A stretch of 58,650 bases of DNA from Bdellovibrionales bacterium (GCA_023301025.1 JALZUR010000006.1:1-58650), one strand, 5' to 3'. Shown: positions 27,185 through 37,301, numbered from the stretch's first letter. The notes: generated from the sequence alone by a model not told the origin. Translations and numbers: made by a program.

Positions 27185-27317
27185 TAGGCCATAAAACACA
27201 ATTATTTACTTTAGTTAGTATTCCTAGCATGTAAAGAAATGTGTTAAAAAAGAGCATTTTGTTTTCATTTACTCTTCAATTACATTTTAAGTGAGTTAAG
27301 TGTATGCTCAAATGCCC

Positions 27318-27346
27318 AGATCTAGAGTTTTTTAATAGATCTAGAG
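27318..27346 (-). terminator. Repeat-hairpin after pilR, possible terminator
   Basis: The ten bases AGATCTAGAG occur twice, 19 bases apart. On the minus strand AGATCTA pairs with TAGATCT across an A-rich loop. It starts about 10 bases after the pilR stop. No T-run follows, so termination is only possible. Confidence 0.3.
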
Positions 27347-27356
27347 CTAGAACTGA

Positions 27357-28769
27357 TTATGCGGATTTTTCTTCTTCTAAAATGGCGTTTAAATTGTGCT
27401 TTTCAGCTCTATACCTCATAGATCTAAAAGATATACCTAAAAGCTTTGCAGCTCTTTTTTTAACACCTTTTGCAGCGTGTACCGCTTTTAAGAGAAGTTC
27501 TTTTTCTATTTGATCCATTATCTTATCAATTTCAATACCATCTTCAGTGATTTCGATTTCATCAAAAGAAGCATACTGTTTACCTGATTTAGTTTTAACC
27601 AAAGGAGGTAGCGACTCTGGTAAAATTGTATTACCAACTTCTAAAGCCATACTTCTTTCAATTATATTCTCTAGTTCACGAACGTTACCAGGAAAATTAT
27701 AAGTACTGAGTCTTTCCATGGCTTCATCAGAAATTCCAGATATATCTGAAGCTAACTTTTCGTTAAACTTATTTATAAAGTAATTAGCAAGAAGTGGCAC
27801 ATCTTCAAGTCGTTCTCTTAGAGCCGGTGCATGAATATTTATAACATTTAGTCTGTAGTAAAGATCTTGTCTAAACGTTCCTTCTGTTACCATTTCTTCT
27901 AAATGTCTATTCGTTGCAGCAACAATTCTTACATCAATATTTATATTTTTATTTTCACCAACAGGTCTAATAACTCTTTCTTGAAGTGCACGTAAAAGTT
28001 TTACTTGCATATTTAATGGAAGCTCTCCAACTTCATCTAAGAATAGTGTTCCTTTATTTGCGGCTAAAAATAACCCATCTTTGTCTGACACAGCCCCTGT
28101 AAAAGACCCTTTTTTATGACCAAAAAGTTCTGATTCAATTAAATTTTCAGGGATTGCTCCACAGTTTACTGTAATAAACGGTTTATCACTTAAAGGTCCG
28201 TTAAAGTGTATGGCTTTAGCAATAACTTCCTTACCTGTACCACTCTCCCCTGTAATTAAGATATTTGTTGGCGCTAGAGCCACCTTTTTAATGATGTTAT
28301 AAACATCATGCATCTTATCGCTATCTCCAACTAAATTTGAAAAGTCATAGTTTTTCTTTAATTCTCTTCTTAAAGTTTTATTTTCTTTTGCTAAACTTTG
28401 ACTCTCAAGTGCATGTCTTACATTTATTCTTACTTCATCTAACTTAAAAGGTTTTGTAATATAATCATAAGCACCTAACTTCATAGCCTCAACTGCAACT
28501 TCAGTAGAGCCAAAGGCTGTTATCAACATAAATTGAGTTGATGGGCAGTTCTTATTTACAAATTCTAAAACTTCCATACCCGTCTTATTTGGCATTTGAA
28601 GATCTGATATTACTAAATCAAAACTCTTTTTTTGCATAAGATTAATAGCTTCAGCACCATCAGCGGCAGTGCTAACATCATACTTTTTTTCTTTTTTAAG
28701 CATAATTTCAAGAAACTCACGAATTGAAGCTTCATCATCTACTACTAAAATCTTTTGTTTTAGACTCAT
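27357..28769 (-). CDS. pilR: Sigma-54-dependent response regulator, PilR type
   Basis: 470 residues in NtrC architecture. The receiver domain has D56 in VISDLQMP and K107 in TKPF. The AAA+ core has Walker A GESGTGKE (174-181), the sigma-54 contact loop GSFTGA (221-226) and Walker B FLDEVGE with D and E intact. The C-terminal Fis-type helix-turn-helix reads KKRAAKLLGISFRSMRYR. It should activate sigma-54 promoters, classically pilA. It follows the PilS kinase gene by 136 bases and closes the pil run. The regulatory set is complete, but no pilA is in the window. Confidence 0.9.
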   Translation of the reverse strand: MSLKQKILVVDDEASIREFLEIMLKKEKKYDVSTAADGAEAINLMQKKSFDLVISDLQMPNKTGMEVLEFVNKNCPSTQFMLITAFGSTEVAVEAMKLGAYDYITKPFKLDEVRINVRHALESQSLAKENKTLRRELKKNYDFSNLVGDSDKMHDVYNIIKKVALAPTNILITGESGTGKEVIAKAIHFNGPLSDKPFITVNCGAIPENLIESELFGHKKGSFTGAVSDKDGLFLAANKGTLFLDEVGELPLNMQVKLLRALQERVIRPVGENKNINIDVRIVAATNRHLEEMVTEGTFRQDLYYRLNVINIHAPALRERLEDVPLLANYFINKFNEKLASDISGISDEAMERLSTYNFPGNVRELENIIERSMALEVGNTILPESLPPLVKTKSGKQYASFDEIEITEDGIEIDKIMDQIEKELLLKAVHAAKGVKKRAAKLLGISFRSMRYRAEKHNLNAILEEEKSA

Positions 28770-28905
28770 TAAATTCCCTCTCTTAATAGAATATCTAGTA
28801 AGTCTATCGGCAATTTGTGCATCTATATTAAACTTAAAGAGTTAACTTTAAGATAACCTTTGAGTTAAATTAAGGCTATTCACAAAGTGGGAGTACCATG
28901 TGATC

Positions 28906-30432
28906 TTAGTCTTGAAATTCTATTTGAAAGTTTGTTCCTTTACCTAAAGTACTCTCCACCTGAACAAGTGCTTTGTGCTCTTTAAGTATTCGATGACTTA
29001 AGGCTAGACCTAGGCCTGTGCCCTTATCTTTTGTTGTGTGAAAAGGTTCAAATATTTTTTCTAAATCTAATTCTGAAATACCAGAGCCATTATCATTAAT
29101 ACTCAAGCTGTACTTATGTCCTAAGGATGTACCTTTCACATTAATCTTTGGTTTCATCTCGTTTTTTTCTAAACTGATAACATGATCATTATCAAAAGCT
29201 TCGATAGAGTTTAACAAAATATTTAAAAAAACTTGTTTTAATTTTGGCTCATCCACCTTAACAAAAAAGTCATCAAAGCTATAATCAAACTCTACTCCAT
29301 TTGCTTTTGGGTTAAACCTCAACTCATCTAAAATAGTGCTTATAAAAATTTTCAAATTCACTTTATCTTTTAAAACTACTGTCGGAACAGAAAAACTTAG
29401 AAAATCAGTGACGAGTAAGTTTAATCTATCAATCTCTTTTAAAAGACTGTTAAAAAGCTTTTTATTTATCTCTGGAGCATTGCCACCCTCTTTTAAAAGT
29501 TCAATGCTTCCGCTCATACCAGCTAAAGGGTTTCTTATTTCATGAGCCAAACCTGCAGATAAAGTCCCAACAGCTGCAAGTTTTTTACTCGTTTCCAATT
29601 CTTTTTGCTTTAAGACATAGTCTGTTTCATCACTGATCAGAACAATATAATCTGATTCTTTCTCGTCTGTTTCCTCTTCTAAGGGCGAGTACTGAAATCT
29701 AAAAACTTTTTTATCTAATTCAAATTCTAAACTATTATTAGTGCTACTTAAACCAACATCCATTTTTTTAATTAATTTTGGATAGTTTTTTATAAGCTCT
29801 CTAGCAGATTCATTTAATGCAAGACACTTTTGATCTTTATCATAAATAAAAACACCAGATTTAATGGATCTAATAATCACTTCATTTAGGTTAGATTCTT
29901 GCTTTAGCCTCAAACTTAAAACGTCTAAAATAGAACTGTTCTTTTTTAAAGATGATTTAATATAATAGCCGCCAAAACTGTAAACTGCTAAAACCAGAAG
30001 ATTCGTGATGTACTGATAAGGACTGTACTCAAACCACATAACATCATTAAAAAATAAATTTAAAGTTATAAATAGAATACAAAATGAAGAAACTAGAACA
30101 GCCTGACTTCTTCTTAGTGTTAAAAAAGATAAGAAAATATTAAGACTTAAAATTGTAATGAAAAAGTTAAAGCTATTTACAAAAGAATTGAAAAACATAA
30201 AGTAAATAAAATTTAAAGACAAATAAAGAGCTAGAAGAGATCTTATCTTTTTAAAAATAAAACCAAGTAGTAAAAAAAGTCCAAAGCATAAGGCTACTAC
30301 TTGTGAAAAAATGACATCAACTGGCGGCGTGATAAACTCATAGTTTAAAGAAAACACCAAACCCAGAGCTAAGAGAAGAATAAAAAATAAGTTAACATAG
30401 GCTGAAAGCTCTTTGTTTTTATTTAATTTATC
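28906..30432 (-). CDS. pilS: Sensor histidine kinase, PilS type
   Basis: About 508 residues from a TTG that overlaps the pilC stop by a few bases and has GGGA seven bases before it; an upstream ATG would give a 50-base overlap and no ribosome site. Six hydrophobic segments lie within the first about 165 residues. Then come a PAS-like domain (VIIRSIKSGVFIYDKDQK), the HisKA box GLAHEIRNPLAG with the phosphorylated histidine, and the ATPase part with NDNGSGIS and GTGLGLAL. PilS phosphorylates PilR in response to membrane signals, in the known case the level of pilin. Confidence 0.88.
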   Translation of the reverse strand, partial: DKLNKNKELSAYVNLFFILLLALGLVFSLNYEFITPPVDVIFSQVVALCFGLFLLLGFIFKKIRSLLALYLSLNFIYFMFFNSFVNSFNFFITILSLNIFLSFLTLRRSQAVLVSSFCILFITLNLFFNDVMWFEYSPYQYITNLLVLAVYSFGGYYIKSSLKKNSSILDVLSLRLKQESNLNEVIIRSIKSGVFIYDKDQKCLALNESARELIKNYPKLIKKMDVGLSSTNNSLEFELDKKVFRFQYSPLEEETDEKESDYIVLISDETDYVLKQKELETSKKLAAVGTLSAGLAHEIRNPLAGMSGSIELLKEGGNAPEINKKLFNSLLKEIDRLNLLVTDFLSFSVPTVVLKDKVNLKIFISTILDELRFNPKANGVEFDYSFDDFFVKVDEPKLKQVFLNILLNSIEAFDNDHVISLEKNEMKPKINVKGTSLGHKYSLSINDNGSGISELDLEKIFEPFHTTKDKGTGLGLALSHRILKEHKALVQVESTLGKGTNFQIEFQD

Positions 30433-31642
30433 CAACCGCAGATCCCAATTGAAATATTGGCATAAACATAGAGACAACTAAAAAGCCAATCATCCCACCT
30501 AAAACTACAATAATCATAGGCTCAAGAAGACTTGTCAGCTGATCTGCTGTAGCTTCTACTTCATCTTCATAAAAATCTGCCATGCTCTCAAGCATCGTGT
30601 CTAAATTACCTGTTTTCTCACCAGTAGAGACCATCTGTACAGCAAGACTAGGAAAAAAACTTGAGTGCTTTTTTAAAGGACTTGAAAAAGGTTTACCAAC
30701 AACAATGTCATCTTTTACACTGTCGAGTATTTTTTGAAAGTATACATTCTCAATTGTCTTTTTAGAAATTTCTAAACTTTCATTTAATCTAACACCTGAT
30801 TTCAACAAAACTGAGAGAGTTCTACAAAGACGCGCAAGTGATCCTCTTTTTATAAGATCACCGAACAATGGAATTTTAAATACAAATTTATCAACGGGAA
30901 ACGTTATAGCACCAGATCTGTAAAGAATAAGAAAAATTACAGGTCCACCTATGATAACAGAAAATATTGGAATTGTATTGTTCATAAAATTTTCACTTAA
31001 ATTTACAACAAATTGAGTGATCGCCGGAAGCTCTTGTCCTTGAGACTCAAATATCTCTTTAAACTTTGGAACTACAAAGATAAGCATGGCTGACATCACA
31101 AAAATAGCGACAAAGACCGTTGTAACAGGATAAATCAATGCGCCTTTAACTTTATTTTTTAACTTTTGTCTTTTTTCATAAAAGAGTGCTAAGCGATCTA
31201 GAACCTCATCTAAAACACCACCCTCTTCACCAGCCCTAACAAGGTTAATAACCATAGGGCCAAAAACTCCATCCGATTTTTTCATAGAGTCCGATAAACT
31301 TAAACCACTAGCAATGCTTTCAACTAATCCATCAAGAACTTTTACAAATTGCTTTGAAAATGCAGACTGTTTAAGTGAGTTGAGACTATCGACTATAGGA
31401 ACACCAGCTTTAATCATGGTTGAAAGCTGTCTTAAGAAAACTTGAAACTCTTTATTGTTTAGTTTTTTTCCAGAAAAGATGGAAACTCCTGGAGACTTAA
31501 CACCAACAGCCTTAACACTTATGGGTTGAAAAGACTTACTTCTAAGTTTTGCTTTAACTTCATTTGAAGAGTTAGCAAGAACGACTCCCTTTATGACTTT
31601 TCCATTTGGGGATTTAGCAGAAAATTTAAATTTAGCAGCCAT
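30428..31642 (-). CDS. pilC: Type IV pilus inner-membrane platform protein PilC (GspF family)
   Basis: About 404 residues from the ATG chosen (product begins MAAKFKFSAKSP), which overlaps the preceding stop; a GTG 12 bases upstream is possible. It contains two T2SSF domains (about 65-190 and 268-390), each with the sequence type LxxLxxxGVPIxxSL and with LxxGEExG or STGEKTGNLD, and three membrane segments. It assembles the platform on which PilB and PilT act. Its position next to pilB and pilS/pilR is the standard pil arrangement. Confidence 0.93.
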   Translation of the reverse strand: MAAKFKFSAKSPNGKVIKGVVLANSSNEVKAKLRSKSFQPISVKAVGVKSPGVSIFSGKKLNNKEFQVFLRQLSTMIKAGVPIVDSLNSLKQSAFSKQFVKVLDGLVESIASGLSLSDSMKKSDGVFGPMVINLVRAGEEGGVLDEVLDRLALFYEKRQKLKNKVKGALIYPVTTVFVAIFVMSAMLIFVVPKFKEIFESQGQELPAITQFVVNLSENFMNNTIPIFSVIIGGPVIFLILYRSGAITFPVDKFVFKIPLFGDLIKRGSLARLCRTLSVLLKSGVRLNESLEISKKTIENVYFQKILDSVKDDIVVGKPFSSPLKKHSSFFPSLAVQMVSTGEKTGNLDTMLESMADFYEDEVEATADQLTSLLEPMIIVVLGGMIGFLVVSMFMPIFQLGSAVG

Positions 31643-32642
31643 ATGCCTGATCACTCTTATCTAATAAATAATTTAAACCTTCAGGATCTAAACTTGAAGA
31701 GTAAGCATGCTTTAAACTGATCTCTCTTCTTATAAGCATGGAGTACAAATATCGATTAAAGCTTAAATTTTTATCTTTAAACATATCTACATTTAAATTA
31801 TGCGGAGTCGTCAAATCTTGTTCTTCAACAGATGTGACTTCAAAAATTGGTCTTTTTGCGTTGTGAAGATCAACTACAGATTTAACACCCACAAAACCTA
31901 AGGTTTCACTTAAAAGTATTTTTGTAAGCTCACTACTATTTTCTGCCCACTTGTTAAATACAAATAAAAACTTTTCTAAACTAGACCACGGAGACTTAAC
32001 CATAACTAAAGAGTTTTTTTCAACTAAGCGAAGAAGTTTAAGAGGTTCATAAAGATGAAAATCTTCAAACAGCATATAAGTATCAAAATCTACATCACCA
32101 CAATTTTCATTTTTCATAAAATCTTCATCACTTGTGTGAGTAAAAAAATGATTTTTTGAGCCTAATATCTTAGGATCACGCTTATTAACAATAAGGGTTG
32201 AACCTTTTACGTTAGTAGATCTTTCTTTAACAAAACTAAATTGAACATCTTCTAAAATTTCAGTTTGATTTCCATAGAAAAAAATAAGTCCTTTTTTAGA
32301 GTGAGTCCAATCTGTGACAAATCCAGGTAAGCTTAAGTCATTTAAATTTGCAGTAGTTTGATGCTCTACTTTTTGAATCTCTAGTTTAATCGTATCACTA
32401 AAACAAAAACTCTTTACTAGTAGCTCATTGCCATTTTTATAAATTCTGCTTTCAACCTTGAACTGTTCAAGATGATTTCTTAAATTTAGTGTGTCTAAAA
32501 CAAGTAAGATTTCGTCTTTATCTAAAACAAGCTCAGATAGGTAGTGGCTTTGGCCGTCATCTAAATAGGCTACTGGTCTATTGCCACAAGCTAAAATTAT
32601 TTTCTTAAAATCTTTTCGCTTAATATATGAGTCAATGTTCAT
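31632..32642 (-). CDS. PilT-like pseudo-ATPase (degenerate retraction ATPase) in the pilT position
   Basis: 336 residues, close to the usual 345 of PilT. Aligned by eye, the N-terminus (LACGNRPVAYLDDGQ) corresponds to the PilT segment LSAGLPPMIRVDGD. Residues 118-130, GLIFFYGNQTEIL, lie where PilT has its Walker A (GLVLVTGPTGSGKST), and DTYMLFEDFH (187-196) lies where Walker B (VILVGEMRD) belongs. The C-terminal FNRYLYSMLIRREISL matches the PilT end (LxxLVxxGLISxxxA). No nucleotide-binding residue remains, so an ATPase is not expected. It overlaps pilB by 11 bases and pilC by 11, in the place pilT holds in classic pilBTC operons. The likely role is regulatory or structural. Confidence 0.7.
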   Translation of the reverse strand: MNIDSYIKRKDFKKIILACGNRPVAYLDDGQSHYLSELVLDKDEILLVLDTLNLRNHLEQFKVESRIYKNGNELLVKSFCFSDTIKLEIQKVEHQTTANLNDLSLPGFVTDWTHSKKGLIFFYGNQTEILEDVQFSFVKERSTNVKGSTLIVNKRDPKILGSKNHFFTHTSDEDFMKNENCGDVDFDTYMLFEDFHLYEPLKLLRLVEKNSLVMVKSPWSSLEKFLFVFNKWAENSSELTKILLSETLGFVGVKSVVDLHNAKRPIFEVTSVEEQDLTTPHNLNVDMFKDKNLSFNRYLYSMLIRREISLKHAYSSSLDPEGLNYLLDKSDQAYGC

Positions 32643-34359
32643 CTAACCCCTCGTCACTTATCGAGGAGTTCACCACCTCTTCAATGGTGGTGTAGCCCTC
32701 TTTTAACCGAGATAAAGCAGATGATCTTAGAGTTATTAAACCAGATTTTTTGGCAATAGACTTAAGCTCTGCATTCGTCTTCTCTAAAATTATGGCTCTT
32801 CTGAGGGCGGTTGTCATTTGTAAAATCTCAAAAATTGGCATTCTTCCTTTATACCCAGAGTTATTGCATTTAGAGCAACCCACACCTTTTTGAAGGTTAT
32901 TATAGAGTGGAAGCTCTTCTTTTTTAACACCCAACTCTAAAAGGGCTTCTTCTTCAACTTGATGAGGCTGGGAGCATGAAGAACAGTTTTTTCGCACAAG
33001 TCTTTGTGCAATCACTAAAGTTAAAACTTCTGATACCATATAGGGAGGCACTCCTATATCAACTAGTCTTGTCACAGTTGAAACAGAGTCATTCGTATGT
33101 AAGGTGCTTACAACAAGGTGTCCTGTTGAGGCCGCTTTAAAAGAGATTTCTGCCGTCTCTCTGTCTCGAATCTCTCCAACCATAATTACATCAGGATCTT
33201 GCCTAAGAAATGACCTTAAAGCATCTGAAAAGTTAAAACCAATCTCGGAGTTTACTTGAACCTGATTTATGCCCATTAAATTATATTCTACAGGATCTTC
33301 AGCTGTAGATATATTGATCTCTTTTGTATTGATTTCATCTAAAATAGAATAAATCGTAGTCGTTTTACCAGAACCCGTGGGACCAGTCATAAGAACCATA
33401 CCTTGAGGTTTAGAAATACTATCTTTAATTAAACTAAGCTCACCATCTGAAAGGTAGAGATCATTTAAATCAGCAATTAAATTTGATTGATCAAGAAGTC
33501 TCATAACAATCTTTTCACCAAAAAGAACAGGAACTACACTTACACGAAAATCAACCTCTTTACCTGAAGATCTGCGAACTTTTAATCTACCATCCTGAGG
33601 ACGTCTCTTCTCAGCAATATCAAGTTTAGACATAATTTTAATACGACTCGCTATAGAACTTGCCGCACTCTTAGGGGGGTGCAGCCGCTCTTGTAACTTG
33701 CCATCTATACGAAGTCTTACTCTCGCTGTTTTTTCATAAACTTCTATATGAATATCAGAAGCTTTTGTTTGTATAGCTTCTGCTAAAATAGAGTTTACAA
33801 ACTTGATTACAACAGCATCAGACTCACCAACATCATCAATGTTTAAACCTTCAACTTCAACTTTTGTACTTGTACGTATTTCTTCTTTTTTAAGCTGCTT
33901 TTCGAATTTGTTAGATACTCTTTTAGGTTTGTAAAACTGTGCAATGGCTTCAATAATTTTAACTTCACTCGAAACAACAGCTTGTATTGTTTTTTGAGTT
34001 ACACTTGATAAATCACCTCTAAGTGCCAAATCATTTGGGTTAGCAAAAGCTACAACAATACTCTTTTCACCCACTTTAGATACTGGAATAAGTTTGTGTG
34101 TTCTACAAAATTTTGGTGAAACTAGTTTTAATACACTAGGGTCTGGTTTAAATTGCGAAAGATCTAAATAAGGTACTGAATACTGCTCTGCCAATTTTTT
34201 TGCATGAATTTCTGGGTCACGATACCCCAATGCTTGAATAGCCTCTAAAAAACTTAAACCCTTATCCTGACGAAGTTGGTTAACTTTTTTGATCTGTTCT
34301 TCAGTAAGCTGGCTTTCTGAAATAACCAATTTATTATTATTTGATCCTACATTAGACAT
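32632..34359 (-). CDS. pilB: Type IV pilus extension ATPase PilB (GspE family)
   Basis: 575 residues. The N-terminal MshEN-like domain (about 10-140; LAEQYSVPYLDLSQF) is followed by the secretion ATPase core with Walker A GPTGSGKTTT (326-335), the Asp box (STAEDPVEY), Walker B IMVGEIRDRET (392-402) and the His box STLHTND. A zinc site of two cysteine pairs (459/462 and 495/498) fits PilB. It powers pilus assembly by ATP hydrolysis at the PilC platform. It starts the pil run, 55 bases after ribF, and its stop overlaps the start of the PilT-like gene. Confidence 0.95.
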   Translation of the reverse strand: MSNVGSNNNKLVISESQLTEEQIKKVNQLRQDKGLSFLEAIQALGYRDPEIHAKKLAEQYSVPYLDLSQFKPDPSVLKLVSPKFCRTHKLIPVSKVGEKSIVVAFANPNDLALRGDLSSVTQKTIQAVVSSEVKIIEAIAQFYKPKRVSNKFEKQLKKEEIRTSTKVEVEGLNIDDVGESDAVVIKFVNSILAEAIQTKASDIHIEVYEKTARVRLRIDGKLQERLHPPKSAASSIASRIKIMSKLDIAEKRRPQDGRLKVRRSSGKEVDFRVSVVPVLFGEKIVMRLLDQSNLIADLNDLYLSDGELSLIKDSISKPQGMVLMTGPTGSGKTTTIYSILDEINTKEINISTAEDPVEYNLMGINQVQVNSEIGFNFSDALRSFLRQDPDVIMVGEIRDRETAEISFKAASTGHLVVSTLHTNDSVSTVTRLVDIGVPPYMVSEVLTLVIAQRLVRKNCSSCSQPHQVEEEALLELGVKKEELPLYNNLQKGVGCSKCNNSGYKGRMPIFEILQMTTALRRAIILEKTNAELKSIAKKSGLITLRSSALSRLKEGYTTIEEVVNSSISDEGLDEH

Positions 34360-34414
34360 AGCTATTTATCGGATATCTAACAATAGGCCTTAAGTTCAAA
34401 AGGCTTGTTCTATC

Positions 34415-35359
34415 TTAGATTGAGAATAATGACCTACATTTTTTTATATCACTTTTTATCTGTAGACTTAGGTCCTGAACACTAGAAAACTTTCTCTCTG
34501 ATCTCAAAAATTCTACAAAAAAGACCTTAATAATCGAACTTGTAGACTCTATTTTTTGATCTAAAATATGAATTTCTAGAGTTTTATGTTCAAGACTTTT
34601 TTCACTACCAGCATTTACGGTCGGTCGAACACCAAAATTGACTATTGAAAAATACTTCTTATTCTCAATTTGAGTCAAACAAGCGTAAACACCATTTTCT
34701 AAAACTAAATTTTTAGGGAATTTAATATTTAATGTTGGGAATCCTATTTTTTTTCCTAGGCCTTGATCTTTAATTTGAACGCCTTCTAAAAAATATCTAT
34801 GTCCTAATAACGTTTCAGCCTGATCAAAATTTTTATTTTTTAAAGCAGATCTAATTATACTGCTTGATACTTTTCTGTTATCACAGCTGACTTCATCAAC
34901 AACTTTAAAACCAATATTTTTTTTTAAACACCAACTTTTAAGATCATCTAGACCCGAAGCTCTGCTTTTTCCAAATCTAAAATCAAAACCCACTATTAGG
35001 TTTGAAAAACTTATGTAAGACTGTAAATACTCTAAAAATTCTTCATAATTTTTTTTTGCAAGTTCAGCATCAAAAGGAACGTAGTAAATATTTTTCAAAC
35101 CTTCATTTATCATAAGACGAGCATTCATGCCTTCTGTAGCTAATCTTTCAAATGATTCTTGCTTAGATGGATCTAGAGCATAAAAAAATTCTTTTGGGTG
35201 AGGAGAAAAACTAACAGCACATGCCCCTCTACCCTCTGACATATTTAGAGCCTCTCTGATTAAGGCCTTATGCCCCAAATGCACCCCATCAAAAGCTCCT
35301 AAGCATAGAGCTCCTACTTCGGCTGCAGATTTTAAATCAAGAAGGTTTTGGTGGTTCAT
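34415..35359 (-). CDS. ribF: Bifunctional riboflavin kinase / FMN adenylyltransferase
   Basis: 314 residues, the normal RibF length. The N-terminal adenylyltransferase part has GAFDGVHLGHKALI and the later SSSIIRSAL; the C-terminal kinase part has KKIGFPTLNI and ENGVYAC. It converts riboflavin to FMN and then FAD. The gene is divergent from the CHASE2 kinase gene, with under 80 bases between the starts, and precedes pilB on the same strand. No FMN riboswitch is seen upstream. Confidence 0.93.
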   Translation of the reverse strand: MNHQNLLDLKSAAEVGALCLGAFDGVHLGHKALIREALNMSEGRGACAVSFSPHPKEFFYALDPSKQESFERLATEGMNARLMINEGLKNIYYVPFDAELAKKNYEEFLEYLQSYISFSNLIVGFDFRFGKSRASGLDDLKSWCLKKNIGFKVVDEVSCDNRKVSSSIIRSALKNKNFDQAETLLGHRYFLEGVQIKDQGLGKKIGFPTLNIKFPKNLVLENGVYACLTQIENKKYFSIVNFGVRPTVNAGSEKSLEHKTLEIHILDQKIESTSSIIKVFFVEFLRSERKFSSVQDLSLQIKSDIKKCRSLFSI

Positions 35360-35438
35360 TTAAATCCTTATATATTAGAAATAGGGGTTACTTATACTTA
35401 AAAGATTGACTTTAATCTTTTAATTGCTACATAGCGTT

Positions 35439-37301
35439 ATGCAGTTGAGCCGTAATTTTATTAAAAAGTTTTTTAAAAAAAGACAACTGATCTTAAGACT
35501 TTTAATTGTTTGGTCTCTAGGCCTATTTATTTTGTATTACGATGAAAGTAGGGGTTTTGATATAAGGTTTAAGCTTAGATCAAGCCAGCCCGTCTCCAAA
35601 GATATAGTGCTTATCAATATTTCAAAAAACAGCTGGGATAATGTAATTGATCCATCAATGGCAGTATTTTTAAAAAACACAAAGCCTCTTTCCGACTCTT
35701 ACTTTTGGTCAACTCCTGTTTGGAGAACACTTCTAACACTACTTAACAACAATGACCCATCTTTGATTATGATCGATTTATTTTTTGACCGCTCAGTACC
35801 CATGTCAAAGTTTACAGAATCATCTTTTAAATTAGAAAAGGTAATTTGGAGAGCAGAACTAAGTGAACGCTTTGGCTACAAACGACCAAGGTTTGCAATT
35901 AATATTGTAGAAAAAAATGACATGTCAGAACTATCTTTAGCAAATGTAGCTCTAGGAAGTATTTTTAGAGACTATGACTATACTGCTAGAAGGTATCAAG
36001 AGTTGAACCAAATCAATCTTTTACAAGACATACCTAGAAAAGTTTCAACCAGGCATTTAAATAAAACTATAGAGATAAAAAAAACAGCTTTTATAAACTA
36101 TAGAGGAGAACAAAATACATATCCCACAATTGATATTAGAGATGTCTTAACTGAGTCTTACCCTCCAAATTTTTTTAAAAACAAAATTGTAATTATAGGT
36201 TCAGACTCTATGAACAAACACTTTGTTAAAACCCCACTGGGTGAGATGACGCGTTCTGAATACAATGCAACTGTTATAGACAACATAATTAACGATCTTT
36301 GGATAAAATTTTTAAATCCTAAACTTTATTATTTTTACCTTTTTATTGTTACATTATCTTGTTTTTTAATACTCTATATTTTTAAGCAAAGTATTGCCAT
36401 TTATATGCTGATTTTAACAGGTGTTAGTTTAGTTTCCTTATCAATTCTTGCATTCGATCTCTATAATCTCTGGCTCCCTATAATTAGTCCTATAGCAATT
36501 TTGGTGCTATCGTACACAATACTCTTAAATTTTTTGCTTTCTAAATCTGAGTATCAAACTTGGAAATCACGTAAAAAAGAAGAATCTGTTATAGAAATGA
36601 ATGAGCTTAAAAATAACTTTGTAAGTCTTTTCAGTCATGATTTAAAAACTCCACTTGCTAAAATACACGCTATTTCTGACACCGCAGTTAGCCAATCTGA
36701 AACATCTGAAGCGACAAAAAATAATTTTATGAAAATAAAAAAAGAAGCCAGAGAGCTTGATCGCTACATTCAATCTATATTGCAAATCACTAGAATAGAA
36801 GCTGGAGAGTTTAACTTAGATCTCGCCCCTCAAGATATCAATGAACTTATAAATGAATGTATTGAGCTTTTAAACCCTCTGGCTGTAGTAAAAAGCATAA
36901 ATGTCAGTTTTGATGAAGAACCACTTTTTCCAGTAGAAATTGATACAAAGCTTATTCGAGAAGTTGTTCTAAATTTATTAGACAACGCTATAAAGTACTG
37001 TCCCACGGGTTCAACAATTGTAGTTGAATCATCAGATGATGAGGACTACAGTGAAATCAAGATCAGCGACAATGGGCCTGGCATACACGAAAATGATCAA
37101 AAGCTTATTTTTGATAAATTTTACCAACCTAAAACAAGTGAATCTAACAAAAAAGGAACTGGTTTAGGTCTATACCTTGTAAGATATTTTATAGAAATAC
37201 ATGATGGTACTGTTGATCTGAAAAGCAAACTGGGCGTTGGTTCCACTTTTTCTATACGCCTGCCTTATGTTCACAAAATTAAAGGAGCAAAAAATGTCTA
37301 A
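35439..37301 (+). CDS. CHASE2-domain sensor histidine kinase
   Basis: About 620 residues from the ATG; a TTG 15 bases upstream is also open. One membrane segment is followed by an extracytoplasmic CHASE2 domain (about 35-290; DIVLINISKNSW, MIDLFFD, INYRGEQ and KNKIVIIGS). Three further membrane segments follow (about 297-315, 318-340 and 345-368). The kinase part has SHDLKTPLAKI (phosphorylated histidine about 400), DNAIKYCPTGS, SDNGPGIH and GTGLGLYLV. CHASE2 senses small molecules outside the cell. Its stop overlaps the regulator start by 8 bases, so the two form a coupled pair. The signal is unknown. Confidence 0.88.
   Translation: MQLSRNFIKKFFKKRQLILRLLIVWSLGLFILYYDESRGFDIRFKLRSSQPVSKDIVLINISKNSWDNVIDPSMAVFLKNTKPLSDSYFWSTPVWRTLLTLLNNNDPSLIMIDLFFDRSVPMSKFTESSFKLEKVIWRAELSERFGYKRPRFAINIVEKNDMSELSLANVALGSIFRDYDYTARRYQELNQINLLQDIPRKVSTRHLNKTIEIKKTAFINYRGEQNTYPTIDIRDVLTESYPPNFFKNKIVIIGSDSMNKHFVKTPLGEMTRSEYNATVIDNIINDLWIKFLNPKLYYFYLFIVTLSCFLILYIFKQSIAIYMLILTGVSLVSLSILAFDLYNLWLPIISPIAILVLSYTILLNFLLSKSEYQTWKSRKKEESVIEMNELKNNFVSLFSHDLKTPLAKIHAISDTAVSQSETSEATKNNFMKIKKEARELDRYIQSILQITRIEAGEFNLDLAPQDINELINECIELLNPLAVVKSINVSFDEEPLFPVEIDTKLIREVVLNLLDNAIKYCPTGSTIVVESSDDEDYSEIKISDNGPGIHENDQKLIFDKFYQPKTSESNKKGTGLGLYLVRYFIEIHDGTVDLKSKLGVGSTFSIRLPYVHKIKGAKNV

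Noticed and set aside
35360-35438. FMN riboswitch upstream of ribF
   Set aside because: The interval is under 80 bases, too short for the roughly 140-base RFN element, and lacks its conserved segments.
37237-37293. Upstream in-frame start for the CHASE2-linked regulator
   Set aside because: It would overlap the kinase gene by 65 bases with no ribosome site; the ATG behind AAAGGAG begins a normal receiver domain.
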